64,000 bases of DNA from Polynucleobacter corsicus. Lineage in GTDB: Bacteria > Pseudomonadota > Gammaproteobacteria > Burkholderiales > Burkholderiaceae. The translations under genes were made by a program, and so were the position numbers. Location of the stretch: NCBI RefSeq assembly GCF_018688255.1, contig NZ_CP061314.1, positions 992,001 through 1,056,000 of the forward strand. Direction: 5' to 3'. Below the pieces are notes generated by a model. That model ran no database searches. It saw nothing but the letters and a program-made list of their open reading frames with translations, and was not told the origin of the DNA. Each line of letters starts with the position of its first letter. Position 1 is the stretch's first letter. This document shows positions 42,931-52,459 of this stretch, piece after piece.

Positions 42931-45900
42931 ATGTCATCATTCTGTTGCTTGCCCGGGGCAAATGCCCTTTCTGCCTTCCGCCAACAGCGACTTTTAGCTT
43001 CGCTCGCAGCCCAAGGAATTCAACTTGAGTCCATCGTGGCTCAATATCTTCATTTCATTTGGTCTGAGTCTGAACTCACTACCAAAGACAGAGAGGTGCT
43101 CGAAAGTCTACTAACTTACGGCCAGCCTTTTGTGTCGCAAATAAAGCATGGTGGCTCTATATTTAGTAAGGCCGCTGATAAACAGGCTGCCATTTCAATT
43201 CCCCGATTCGGTACCGTTTCTCCATGGGCTAGTAAAGCTACAGATATCGCTCGTCAGTGCGGCCTTCACATTTTGCGCATTGAGCGTGGCGTTCAATATG
43301 CGTGGCAAAGTAAAAAATCACTCAATGCGGAACAAGAGCAACTAGTATTGGCCGCGCTTCATGATCGGATGACAGAAGTTGTTATTAGCGATGTCAATGA
43401 AGCAAGCGCTTTGTACCAATCTCTTCCCGATAAACCTTTTGTTCGCATCCCTGTGCTTGCTGAGGGTAGAGCGGCGCTAGATAAAGCCAATCAAGATCTA
43501 GGTCTTGCACTATCTGAAGACGAAGTGCTTTATCTAGTTGAGAACTTTACACGTTTAGAGCGTAATCCAAGTGATGTTGAATTGATTATGTTTGCCCAAG
43601 CGAACAGCGAGCATTGCCGTCACAAGATATTTAATTCCAGCTGGACGATTGATGGAGATGACCAGGAAAAATCCCTATTTGCGATGATTCGCAATACGCA
43701 TCAACTTCAGCCTGAAGGCACCATTGTTGCCTACTCTGATAACTCAGCGGTGATGGTTGGAGCTGAATCAGAAACTTGGTCTGCTAAAGGTCAAGATCGT
43801 CGTTACGAAAAAGACACGCGACTAGTGCACACCTTAATGAAGGTGGAGACGCATAATCACCCAACAGCAATTGCACCTTACCAAGGCGCCTCTACTGGTG
43901 CTGGTGGTGAGATTCGAGATGAGGGCGCAACAGGTGTAGGTGGACACCCTAAAGCGGGTCTCACTGGCTTCACTGTATCTAACCTCAATATCCCGGGCAT
44001 TGATTTACCGTGGGAAGCTGAGAAATACGGCAAGCCTGAGCGCATCGCTACACCGCTTCAAATCATGATTGATGGCCCACTGGGTGGTGCTGCATTTAAC
44101 AATGAATTCGGCCGTCCTATTTTGGGTGGATATTTCCGTGTATTCGAGCAAACCTTAGAGGGTGTTCGTCGTGGTTATCACAAGCCCATTATGATTGCGG
44201 GCGGCATTGGTAGCATCGATTCCATTCACACTGCAAAGAAACAAATTAAAGCGGGGCACTTGTTTATTCAATTGGGTGGCCCTGGTATGCGTATCGGTAT
44301 GGGTGGTGCAACGGGCAGCTCTGTTGCAACTGGTACCAATACTGCAGATTTGGATTTTGATTCAGTGCAGCGCGGTAATCCAGAAATGGAACGTCGTGCG
44401 CAAGAGGTGATTAACTCTTGTATCGCTATGGGTTCGAACAACCCGATTGTTTCGATTCATGACGTGGGCGCTGGCGGTGTTTCTAATGCATTTCCTGAGC
44501 TTGCAGATGGCGCCGGATTGGGTGCGCAATTTCAATTGCGTAAAGTGCCGCTAGAAGAAAGCGGGATGAGTCCTGCAGAAATTTGGTGTAATGAATCTCA
44601 AGAGCGCTATGTCCTGGCAATTGAGGCTAAAGACCTAGAGCTTTTCAAATCTTTATGTGAACGTGAGCGCTGTCCATTTGCAGTTGTTGGTGAAGCCACC
44701 ACAGAGCGGCAACTTCAGTTAAGCGATAGCAAAGAAGTTGTTGGTAGTCATGCTGCCATGCCAATTGATATGCCAATGGAAGTATTGCTTGGAAAGCCTC
44801 CACGTATGCATCGTGACGTGAAGCGCATTGCTCAAGCATTTGAAGAGCTTGATGTCACTGATGCCGATCTAGCTCAGTGTATTGCCTGGGTTTTACAGCA
44901 ACCTACTGTTGCCAGTAAGTCATTCTTAATTACCATTGGCGATCGTACCGTCGGCGGTCTTAATGCGCGCGATCCCTTTGTAGGCCCTTGGCAAGTTCCT
45001 GTGGCTGATTGCGCTGTTACCTTGATGGATTACAAAGGCTATCACGGCGAAGCAATGTCGATGGGTGAGCGTACTCCATTGGCCGTGATCGATGCACCAG
45101 CTGCCGCCAAAATGGCTGTAGGTGAAGCTATTACCAATTTATTGGCTGCAGATATTCGTCGTCTAGAGGACGTTAAGCTTTCCGCTAACTGGATGGCCGC
45201 TTGTGGCTCGCCTGGTGAAGATGCAAAGCTATACGACTCAGTTAAAGCGATTGGTATGGATTTATGTCCAGCGCTAGGGATTTCTATTCCAGTTGGCAAA
45301 GACTCCTTATCCATGGCAACAGCTTGGCAAGAGGGTGATCAAGCTAAAAAAGTGGTTTCACCAGTTTCACTCATCATCTCTGCTTTTGCAGCAGTTCAAG
45401 ACGTTCGTAAAACAACAACGCCTTTACTCAAACTCCAAGATGAGTCAGGCGTAGCCTTAGAAACTGAATTAATTCTGATTGATTTAGGACGCGGTAAAAA
45501 TCGCATGGCTGGAAGTATCTTGGCCCAAGTACTCAATCAGTCAGGTAAATCAGCCCCTAATGTAGATCACCCAGAAGATCTCAAAGCTTTGGCCGCCGCG
45601 ATCATCGAGCTACGCAAAGATAATCAATTGCTGGCATATCACGATCGTTCTGATGGTGGTTTGTTAGCCTGTATAGCAGAGATGGCTTTTGCATCACATA
45701 CTGGCATTTCCATTAATGTCGACATGATTGCTGTAGATGTTGGGCAAGAGCCTGATTGGGGTGATGCTAAGAACTGGGCAGAGCAAGTTTCTGGACTACG
45801 TCATGAACAGACTATACGCGCCTTATTTAATGAAGAGCTCGGTGCAGTGATACAGATTCGTAAAGCGGATCGAGATGCCGTATTTGCCGTTCTCCGAAAG

Positions 45901-46965
45901 TTAAATATCAGCGCTTACAGTCATGTAATTGCAAAGACAAATAACAACGGTCGCATTGAAATTTGGCGTGATGCTAAGAATATCTTTGCAGAGCCACGTG
46001 AAGTACTTCAAAAGATGTGGGCTAACACCAGCTATCAGATTGCGCGCTTACGCGATAACCCAGATTGTGCTGATAGCGAGTTTTCATTACTCGATAATAT
46101 TGCTGATGCAGGAATGTCTCCCAAGTTAACGTTTGATATTGCAGATGATGTAGCGGCGCCATTCATCAATCAGAATGCTCGACCTAAAGTAGCTATCTTG
46201 CGAGAGCAGGGCGTTAACTCCCATGTGGAGATGGCATACGCCATAAACTGGGCTGGTTTTGATAGCTATGACGTACACATGTCAGATTTACTCTCAAGTA
46301 AATCTAAGTTGGATGATTTCCGTGGTCTGATTGCCTGCGGTGGATTTAGCTATGGAGATGTATTGGGTGCTGGCGAAGGCTGGGCAAAGACGATTCTATT
46401 CAACACTCAATTACGTGATCAGTTCTCTGCATTCTTTAGTCGTCAAGATAGCTTTGCGCTAGGTGTTTGTAACGGTTGCCAAATGATGAGCAATTTAGCT
46501 GAAATTATTCCAGGTGCAGAAGCTTGGCCTAAATTCACACGCAACCAGTCTGAGCAATATGAAGCTCGCTTAGTCATGGCTGAGGTAATGGCTTCACCTT
46601 CAATCTTTACGCAAGGTATGACAGGCAGTCAGTTGCCGATCGCTATTGCGCATGGTGAGGGCTTTGCCAACTTTAGCCAGCAAGGTAGCTTAGAGGTTTT
46701 GCAGAAACAAGGATTGGCTGCTCTACGTTTTGTAGATCACCAAGGCAGTCCAACCGAAACCTACCCAATGAACCCAAATGGCTCACCCGGTGGCCTGACA
46801 GGAGTTACTACGCCGGATGGTCGATTTACAGTCATGATGCCGCATCCTGAGCGCGTATTCAGGACCGTACAGATGAGTTGGGCGCCAAAAGCATGGCTGG
46901 ATAATCCTGATGGAGCGAGTCCTTGGATGCGCCTATTCCGAAATGCGAGAGTCTGGGCTAAATAA
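42931..46965 (+). CDS. purL: Phosphoribosylformylglycinamidine synthase, single-chain
   Basis: 1344-residue large-type FGAM synthase of purine synthesis, converting FGAR, glutamine and ATP to FGAM. The N-terminal PurS-like domain begins at FCCLPGANALSAFRQQRLL. Two AIRS-like catalytic halves follow (VETHNHPTAIAPY, GAGGVSNAFPELADGAG), and a C-terminal class I glutaminase with the nucleophile Cys in GVCNGCQMM and the triad HGEG. Full length for the proteobacterial PurL. It starts 21 nt after the YbbA-like gene. Confidence 0.97.
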   Translation: MSSFCCLPGANALSAFRQQRLLASLAAQGIQLESIVAQYLHFIWSESELTTKDREVLESLLTYGQPFVSQIKHGGSIFSKAADKQAAISIPRFGTVSPWASKATDIARQCGLHILRIERGVQYAWQSKKSLNAEQEQLVLAALHDRMTEVVISDVNEASALYQSLPDKPFVRIPVLAEGRAALDKANQDLGLALSEDEVLYLVENFTRLERNPSDVELIMFAQANSEHCRHKIFNSSWTIDGDDQEKSLFAMIRNTHQLQPEGTIVAYSDNSAVMVGAESETWSAKGQDRRYEKDTRLVHTLMKVETHNHPTAIAPYQGASTGAGGEIRDEGATGVGGHPKAGLTGFTVSNLNIPGIDLPWEAEKYGKPERIATPLQIMIDGPLGGAAFNNEFGRPILGGYFRVFEQTLEGVRRGYHKPIMIAGGIGSIDSIHTAKKQIKAGHLFIQLGGPGMRIGMGGATGSSVATGTNTADLDFDSVQRGNPEMERRAQEVINSCIAMGSNNPIVSIHDVGAGGVSNAFPELADGAGLGAQFQLRKVPLEESGMSPAEIWCNESQERYVLAIEAKDLELFKSLCERERCPFAVVGEATTERQLQLSDSKEVVGSHAAMPIDMPMEVLLGKPPRMHRDVKRIAQAFEELDVTDADLAQCIAWVLQQPTVASKSFLITIGDRTVGGLNARDPFVGPWQVPVADCAVTLMDYKGYHGEAMSMGERTPLAVIDAPAAAKMAVGEAITNLLAADIRRLEDVKLSANWMAACGSPGEDAKLYDSVKAIGMDLCPALGISIPVGKDSLSMATAWQEGDQAKKVVSPVSLIISAFAAVQDVRKTTTPLLKLQDESGVALETELILIDLGRGKNRMAGSILAQVLNQSGKSAPNVDHPEDLKALAAAIIELRKDNQLLAYHDRSDGGLLACIAEMAFASHTGISINVDMIAVDVGQEPDWGDAKNWAEQVSGLRHEQTIRALFNEELGAVIQIRKADRDAVFAVLRKLNISAYSHVIAKTNNNGRIEIWRDAKNIFAEPREVLQKMWANTSYQIARLRDNPDCADSEFSLLDNIADAGMSPKLTFDIADDVAAPFINQNARPKVAILREQGVNSHVEMAYAINWAGFDSYDVHMSDLLSSKSKLDDFRGLIACGGFSYGDVLGAGEGWAKTILFNTQLRDQFSAFFSRQDSFALGVCNGCQMMSNLAEIIPGAEAWPKFTRNQSEQYEARLVMAEVMASPSIFTQGMTGSQLPIAIAHGEGFANFSQQGSLEVLQKQGLAALRFVDHQGSPTETYPMNPNGSPGGLTGVTTPDGRFTVMMPHPERVFRTVQMSWAPKAWLDNPDGASPWMRLFRNARVWAK

Positions 46966-46968
46966 TTA

Positions 46969-47745
46969 ATGACAGACATATCCATGGCCATGGAGCCAGT
47001 GACGTTTTCTGAGAGTGGTGGGGTTCGTTACCTGCATTTTGGTAGCGAGCTGATTCAAGGCGCCATGCGCATTCGCGATCCGGATGAGATTTATCTTGAA
47101 TACAACCAGCAGATGATGGCTTGGTTATTGTTTCTAGAGACCAAGCCAGGTATGCGCATTGCTCAACTTGGCCTTGGCACTGGCGCTCTTACTAAGTTTG
47201 TGCATCGCTATTGCCCTGCGGTCAAAACCACCGTAGTTGAGATCAATCCTGCCGTGATTGTTTCTGCTAGAAGCATGTTCTTCACGCCATCGGATGATAG
47301 GCGACTTGAGACTCTTCAGACTGATGCAAAAGCCTTTGTGAGGAACGCTAAATATCAAAATCACTTTGATGCAGTCCAGGTTGATCTCTACGATGCAATT
47401 TGTGATGGCCCATCTGCGAGCTCCTTAGATTTTTATAAGGGCTGCTTTGATATCCTGAGATCGCCTGGCGTTTTAACTGTGAATTTATTCTCTCGACATA
47501 AGAGTTTTAATATCAATCTCAACAACATTTGCGAAGCATTTGATAACCGAGTGCTGTTATTTCCGGAATCGCATGATTGCAATGTTGTAGCAATTGCTTT
47601 TAAAGGCCCACAACTCGATGTTGAGTGGAAAGAGGTCTCACAGCGCGCCAAGCTCATTATGGAAAAAACAGACTTACCAACCAATACCTGGGTGTCTGGA
47701 TTAAATCGTGAAAATGCGCATCAAGAAAATAAACTCTCTATCTAA
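46969..47745 (+). CDS. Spermidine synthase-like Rossmann methyltransferase-fold protein
   Basis: 258-residue protein of the spermine/spermidine synthase superfamily. The decarboxy-SAM/SAM binding loop appears as IAQLGLGTGALTKFV with the acidic motif TTVVEINPAVI; DAVQVDLYD matches the later conserved strand. It lacks the N-terminal beta-strand domain and several polyamine-site residues of SpeE, so it may not make spermidine. It begins 3 nt after the purL stop, which suggests translational coupling, and ends at a clear terminator. Function unknown beyond the fold. Confidence 0.75.
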   Translation: MTDISMAMEPVTFSESGGVRYLHFGSELIQGAMRIRDPDEIYLEYNQQMMAWLLFLETKPGMRIAQLGLGTGALTKFVHRYCPAVKTTVVEINPAVIVSARSMFFTPSDDRRLETLQTDAKAFVRNAKYQNHFDAVQVDLYDAICDGPSASSLDFYKGCFDILRSPGVLTVNLFSRHKSFNINLNNICEAFDNRVLLFPESHDCNVVAIAFKGPQLDVEWKEVSQRAKLIMEKTDLPTNTWVSGLNRENAHQENKLSI

Positions 47746-47761
47746 GGAAAGTTAAATAAGA

Positions 47762-47789
47762 AAAAAGGCGATCAACTGATCGCCTTTTT
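47762..47789. terminator. Bidirectional terminator between speE-like gene and acnB
   Basis: Near-perfect 13-nt arms (47762-47774, 47777-47789) with poly-A/poly-T flanks. The innermost pairs must open to allow a loop. It lies between convergent genes. Confidence 0.9.
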
Positions 47790-47818
47790 ATTGTCCTGAG
47801 ATTCAAGGGAGATTTGAC

Positions 47819-50404
47819 TTAGATTGTGACTGTGTCAGCAACATCGCTAAATGACTTAATCTTGTCAAAGTTCATGTACTTATATACTTCGCCAGCCTTA
47901 GCATTCAAGGACTCTACTTGCTCGAAATATTCTTTCGGCGTTGGTAGACGACCCAAGAGCGCAGCAACAGCTGAAAGCTCAGCAGAAGCTAGATAGACGC
48001 GAGTATCAATACCTAAGCGATTCGGAAAATTACGTGTCGAGGTAGAAACTGCTGTTGAGCCTTTACGGATCTGCGCTTGGTTACCCATACAGAGTGAGCA
48101 ACCCGGAGTTTCCATGCGAGCACCAGTGGCTCCCAGAATGCCGTAATAACCCTCTTCAGTCAGAATCATCTGATCCATTTTGGTTGGTGGCGCAATCCAA
48201 AGGCGTGTAGGCATATCTTTTTTGCCCTGAAGAACCTGACCAGCGGCGCGGAAGTGGCCAATGTTTGTCATGCAAGAGCCAATAAATACTTCGTCGATTT
48301 TCTCGCCAGATACTTCGGATAAGAACTTCACATCATCTGGGTCGTTTGGGCAAGCCAAGATCGGCTCTTTAATCTCGCTCATATCGATTTCGATAATCTC
48401 AGCATAGTCTGCATTAGCATCGGCCTTAAGCAACTCAGGCTTAGCAATCCAAGCTTCCATTGCTTTGATACGACGACCTAAAGTACGTTTATCTTCGTAG
48501 CCATTAGCGATCATCCACTTCATTAAAGTGATGTTGGAACGCATGTATTCAATAATTGGCTCTTTGCTTAATTGAACGGCACAACCGCCAGCAGATCGTT
48601 CAGCCGATGCATCTGATAATTCAAATGCTTGTTCAACCTTGAGATCAGGCAAACCTTCAATTTCTAAAATACGGCCGGAGAAAATGTTTTTCTTGCCTTG
48701 CTTCTCAACCGTCAATAAACCTTTTTTGATTGCATATAAAGGAATAGCATTTACCATATCGCGCAAAGTAATGCCGGGCTGCATCTTGCCCTTAAAGCGT
48801 ATTAATACAGACTCAGGCATATCCAAAGGCATTACACCAGTAGCGGCCGCAAAAGCAACTAAGCCAGAGCCAGCAGGGAAAGAGATCCCGATGGGAAAGC
48901 GAGTATGGCTATCGCCACCAGTGCCACAAGTATCTGGCATGAGCAGACGATTTAACCAACTATGAATTACTCCATCACCTGGGCGTAATGAAACGCCACC
49001 ACGGTTGGTCATGAACGCTGGTAATTCATGGTGAGTACGAATATCTACTGGTTTTGGATAAGCAGAGGTATGACAGAAAGATTGCATGACCAAATCAGCG
49101 GAGAAGCCTAGGCAAGCAAGATCTTTTAGTTCATCACGGGTCATTGGACCAGTAGTGTCTTGCGAACCCACGGTAGTCATGTGTGGCTCACAATAAGTAC
49201 CAGGGCGCACACCTTGACCCTCAGGTAGGCCACACGCACGACCGACCATCTTCTGCGCCAAGCTAAAACCTTTTTTGTTATCAGGTGGACTAACTGGTAT
49301 GCGGAATTCTGTAGAGGCCGGCAAGCCTAGGGCTGCACGTGCTTTAGCTGTAAGGCCACGACCAACGATCAAGGGAATGCGTCCACCCGCACGAACTTCG
49401 TCCAGGATGACTGGTGATTTCAATGAGAAGGAGGCAATTTCTTTGCCGTTTTTAAAGGCTTTACCTTCGTATGGACGTAGTTCAATTTCGTCGCCCATAT
49501 TCATATCGGAAACATCGAGTTCAACTGGCAATGCGCCCGCGTCTTCCATCGTGTTAAAGAAAATTGGAGCAATCTTGTTCCCTAAGCAAACACCACCAAA
49601 GCGCTTATTTGGAACGAATGGAATATCTTTTCCGGTCCACCACAACACGGAATTCGTTGCGGATTTGCGTGAGGATCCCGTTCCCACCACGTCGCCCACG
49701 TAGGCAATTTGATTGCCTTTCTTTTGGAGAGCTTCAATTTGTTTCATCGGACCACGCACACCAATTTCGTCTGGCTCAATACCTGGACGTGGGTTTTTCA
49801 ACATGATGGTTGCGTGCAATGGAATATCTGGACGACTCCATGCGTCAGGGGCAGGGGATAGATCATCGGTATTGGTTTCACCGGTAACTTTAAATACAGT
49901 GAGCTTCATACTTTCCGGGACAGCCGTACGGCTTGTAAACCATTCAGCATCTGCCCAGCTTTGCATCACGGCCTTTGCCTGCGCGTTGCCTTTTTCCGCC
50001 AATTCCTGAACATCATGGAAGTAGTCAAACATCAATAAAGTCTTTTTTAGCGCATTTGCTGCAGCTGCTGCGCACTCAGCATCCGACAGCAACTCGACTA
50101 AAGGCTTAATGTTGTAACCACCTAGCATGGTACCCAAGAGCTCAGTGGCCTTAATGCGTGAAATCAAAGGAGACTTCTCTGTGCCTTTGGCGATGGTATC
50201 CAAAAACTCCGCTTTTACTTTAGCCGCCTCATCCACACCAGCGGGAACTCGATGAGCAATCAACTCAACTAATTCTGCCTCTTTTCCCTTCGGTGGATTT
50301 TTAAGTAAACCCACTAGTTCAGTAGTCTGATCTTTAGACAGGGGTAGGGCCGGAATTCCCAGGGCTGCGCGTTCGGCGACTTGAGCGTTGTAGGCTTCTA
50401 GCAT
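47819..50404 (-). CDS. acnB: Bifunctional aconitate hydratase 2 / 2-methylisocitrate dehydratase
   Basis: 861-residue AcnB. The N-terminal HEAT-like domain (about residues 1-160) is specific to AcnB; the swivel domain follows, then the 4Fe-4S domain with GSCMTNIGH and PGCSLCMGN cysteines. It interconverts citrate and isocitrate in the TCA cycle and can dehydrate 2-methylcitrate-derived intermediates. It is convergent with the speE-like gene. The upstream 384-nt gap contains a 14-bp palindrome likely to be a regulator site. Confidence 0.97.
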   Translation of the reverse strand: MLEAYNAQVAERAALGIPALPLSKDQTTELVGLLKNPPKGKEAELVELIAHRVPAGVDEAAKVKAEFLDTIAKGTEKSPLISRIKATELLGTMLGGYNIKPLVELLSDAECAAAAANALKKTLLMFDYFHDVQELAEKGNAQAKAVMQSWADAEWFTSRTAVPESMKLTVFKVTGETNTDDLSPAPDAWSRPDIPLHATIMLKNPRPGIEPDEIGVRGPMKQIEALQKKGNQIAYVGDVVGTGSSRKSATNSVLWWTGKDIPFVPNKRFGGVCLGNKIAPIFFNTMEDAGALPVELDVSDMNMGDEIELRPYEGKAFKNGKEIASFSLKSPVILDEVRAGGRIPLIVGRGLTAKARAALGLPASTEFRIPVSPPDNKKGFSLAQKMVGRACGLPEGQGVRPGTYCEPHMTTVGSQDTTGPMTRDELKDLACLGFSADLVMQSFCHTSAYPKPVDIRTHHELPAFMTNRGGVSLRPGDGVIHSWLNRLLMPDTCGTGGDSHTRFPIGISFPAGSGLVAFAAATGVMPLDMPESVLIRFKGKMQPGITLRDMVNAIPLYAIKKGLLTVEKQGKKNIFSGRILEIEGLPDLKVEQAFELSDASAERSAGGCAVQLSKEPIIEYMRSNITLMKWMIANGYEDKRTLGRRIKAMEAWIAKPELLKADANADYAEIIEIDMSEIKEPILACPNDPDDVKFLSEVSGEKIDEVFIGSCMTNIGHFRAAGQVLQGKKDMPTRLWIAPPTKMDQMILTEEGYYGILGATGARMETPGCSLCMGNQAQIRKGSTAVSTSTRNFPNRLGIDTRVYLASAELSAVAALLGRLPTPKEYFEQVESLNAKAGEVYKYMNFDKIKSFSDVADTVTI

Positions 50405-50489
50405 CGTGTTTCCTATTGGATGAGTGTTATCAACAGTATGACTAAGCAGGGTGTATCCCTTAATCAGTCTATTGTAATTGCTAATTCAT

Positions 50490-50503
50490 GTCTTATATAA
50501 GAC
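50490..50503. promoter_or_regulatory. 14-bp palindrome GTCTTATATAAGAC upstream of acnB
   Basis: Perfectly self-complementary, centred about 92 nt upstream of the acnB ATG. Its shape and location fit a dimeric regulator of the GntR type controlling TCA-cycle genes in betaproteobacteria; the cognate protein is not identified here. Confidence 0.6.
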
Positions 50504-50757
50504 TTAATCGTCAAAAATATCCTAAATTGCTTAAAATTTAGGCAATTACTCATCAACTTGGGGATTCCAAGCCGTGTTGTTGAGCTTAATGGAAGCCAAA
50601 GAAGGTCAGTTTGTACGGAGTGGGGATTTAAAGAGAGGAAAACCATTTCACATTACAAAAGTATGAATCTAAAAAGTTGCAAACGTCTAAATCACGGACA
50701 TCAGCACCCTGGTTCATTGAGTTTCAAAGGAATTTTTAATAGCTCGGTCGCTATCGT

Positions 50758-50763
50758 TATAAT
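50758..50763 (+). promoter_or_regulatory. Consensus -10 element upstream of pyrG
   Basis: TATAAT 26 nt before the pyrG ATG, giving a short leader. No good -35 hexamer is seen at 16-18 nt spacing. Confidence 0.4.
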
Positions 50764-50788
50764 TACCATTTCCAACAGAGCTTAAGCG

Positions 50789-52450
50789 ATGACCAAATAC
50801 GTTTTTGTCACTGGTGGTGTGGTTTCTTCTTTAGGGAAAGGAATCGCAGCTGCCTCGCTTGCCGCGATTCTCGAATCCCGCGGCCTGAAAGTCACCCTCC
50901 TAAAATTAGACCCTTATATCAACGTTGACCCAGGGACAATGAGCCCGCTTCAACATGGTGAAGTCTTTGTTACTGAAGATGGCGCCGAAACCGATCTCGA
51001 TCTTGGGCACTACGAGCGTTTTGTTTCTGCAAAGATGCGCAAGAGCAATAACTTCACTACTGGACAGATCTATGAGTCTGTTATCAGTAAAGAGCGACGT
51101 GGCGAGTACCTAGGTAAAACTGTTCAGGTAATTCCGCATATTACGAATGAGATACAGGCATTTATAGAGCGGGGCGCTAAAGCGAGTCACGATGGTCGGG
51201 CTGATATTGCGATTTGTGAGATTGGCGGAACTGTTGGTGACATTGAGTCGCTACCATTTTTAGAGGCCGCTCGACAAATGAGCATTCGTCTTCCAAGGCA
51301 TAGCTGTGCTTTTATCCACCTTACTCTGGTGCCTTATCTCAGTAGTGCGGGTGAGTTAAAAACCAAGCCCACCCAACACTCGGTACAGAAGTTACGTGAA
51401 ATTGGCATCATGCCGACGGTACTGTTGTGCCGTGCAGATCGTCCGATACCAGAAGATGAGCGCGCTAAGATTTCTCTTTTCTCAAATGTGCGTGAAGAGG
51501 CAGTGATCTCAGTTTGGGATGTTGACACTATCTACAAAATTCCAGAAATGCTTCAAGCGCAAGGTATGGATGACTTGATTTGTCGCGAATTGGATATTCA
51601 AGCTGAACCTGCAGACCTATCAGTTTGGGCAAACTTGGTTTACGAGTTGGCTAACCCGCAACATGATGTCACTATTGGCATGGTTGGTAAGTACGTTGAG
51701 TTAACTGAATCTTATAAGTCATTGATCGAAGCTTTACGTCATGCTGGAATTCATAATCACACTCGCGTCAATATTACTTATATTGATTCTGAAGTGATTG
51801 AAAAAGAGGGTATTGATTGCCTGCAAAATTTAGATGCAATCCTAGTGCCAGGTGGATTTGGCAAACGCGGTACCGAAGGAAAGATTGCTGCCATTCGTTA
51901 TGCCCGTGAAAATAATATCCCATACCTAGGTATTTGTTTAGGCATGCAATTAGCTGTGATTGAATTTGCTCGCCATGTTGCCAATATTGCTCAGGCTAAC
52001 AGTACTGAGTTTGACCCGGAGACCGAAAATCCTGTGGTTGCTTTAATTACAGAGTGGGTTGATCGCGAAGGTCGAGTTGAGAAGCGTAGCAATGATTCTG
52101 ATCTGGGTGGAACTATGCGCCTTGGCTCACAACGTTGTCCCGTTAAGGCTGGTACTCTGGCTCATGAGATCTATGGTGATGAGGTCAACGAGCGTCACCG
52201 TCATCGCTACGAAGTCAATAATGTTTATGTTCCCCGCCTTGAGAAGTCTGGGCTGATTATTTCTGCTAGAACTCCCAATGAGTCTTTGCCTGAAATGATG
52301 GAATTACCTAAATCTATGCACCCTTGGTTCTTTGGTGTGCAGTTCCATCCAGAGTTCACTTCAACTCCACGTGATGGTCACCCATTGTTTTCTGCGTTTA
52401 TTAAGGCATCATTAGTTCATCAAGTCGCAACTCAAAAGCAAGCTGCCTAG
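50789..52450 (+). CDS. pyrG: CTP synthase
   Basis: 553-residue enzyme aminating UTP to CTP. The N-terminal amidoligase domain has TKYVFVTGGVVSSLGKGI and the metal/ATP site DPYINVDPGTMSPLQHGEVFV; the C-terminal class I glutaminase has GICLGMQ with the Cys nucleophile and FHPEF for the His-Glu pair. Full length. First of a compact run pyrG-kdsA-eno-ftsB on the + strand (9, 33 and 21 nt gaps), a conserved betaproteobacterial order. Confidence 0.97.
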   Translation: MTKYVFVTGGVVSSLGKGIAAASLAAILESRGLKVTLLKLDPYINVDPGTMSPLQHGEVFVTEDGAETDLDLGHYERFVSAKMRKSNNFTTGQIYESVISKERRGEYLGKTVQVIPHITNEIQAFIERGAKASHDGRADIAICEIGGTVGDIESLPFLEAARQMSIRLPRHSCAFIHLTLVPYLSSAGELKTKPTQHSVQKLREIGIMPTVLLCRADRPIPEDERAKISLFSNVREEAVISVWDVDTIYKIPEMLQAQGMDDLICRELDIQAEPADLSVWANLVYELANPQHDVTIGMVGKYVELTESYKSLIEALRHAGIHNHTRVNITYIDSEVIEKEGIDCLQNLDAILVPGGFGKRGTEGKIAAIRYARENNIPYLGICLGMQLAVIEFARHVANIAQANSTEFDPETENPVVALITEWVDREGRVEKRSNDSDLGGTMRLGSQRCPVKAGTLAHEIYGDEVNERHRHRYEVNNVYVPRLEKSGLIISARTPNESLPEMMELPKSMHPWFFGVQFHPEFTSTPRDGHPLFSAFIKASLVHQVATQKQAA

Positions 52451-52459
52451 GAGAAACAC

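Larger units (their letters stand above)
50405..50788. other. Intergenic region between divergent acnB and pyrG
   Basis: 384 nt, the longest gene-free stretch in the window. It holds the palindrome at 50490-50503, a small stem (CTTGG/CCAAG near 50555-50570) and a -10-like TATAAT before pyrG. Two short open frames here have no recognisable features and unusual composition, and I do not call them genes. Confidence 0.7.

Noticed and set aside
50464..50646. 60-codon open frame on the - strand upstream of acnB
   Set aside because: No similarity or ribosome-binding site; it covers the palindrome that is better explained as a regulatory site.
50558..50785. 75-codon open frame before pyrG
   Set aside because: No recognisable domain or signal, no ribosome-binding site, and it overlaps the pyrG promoter region.
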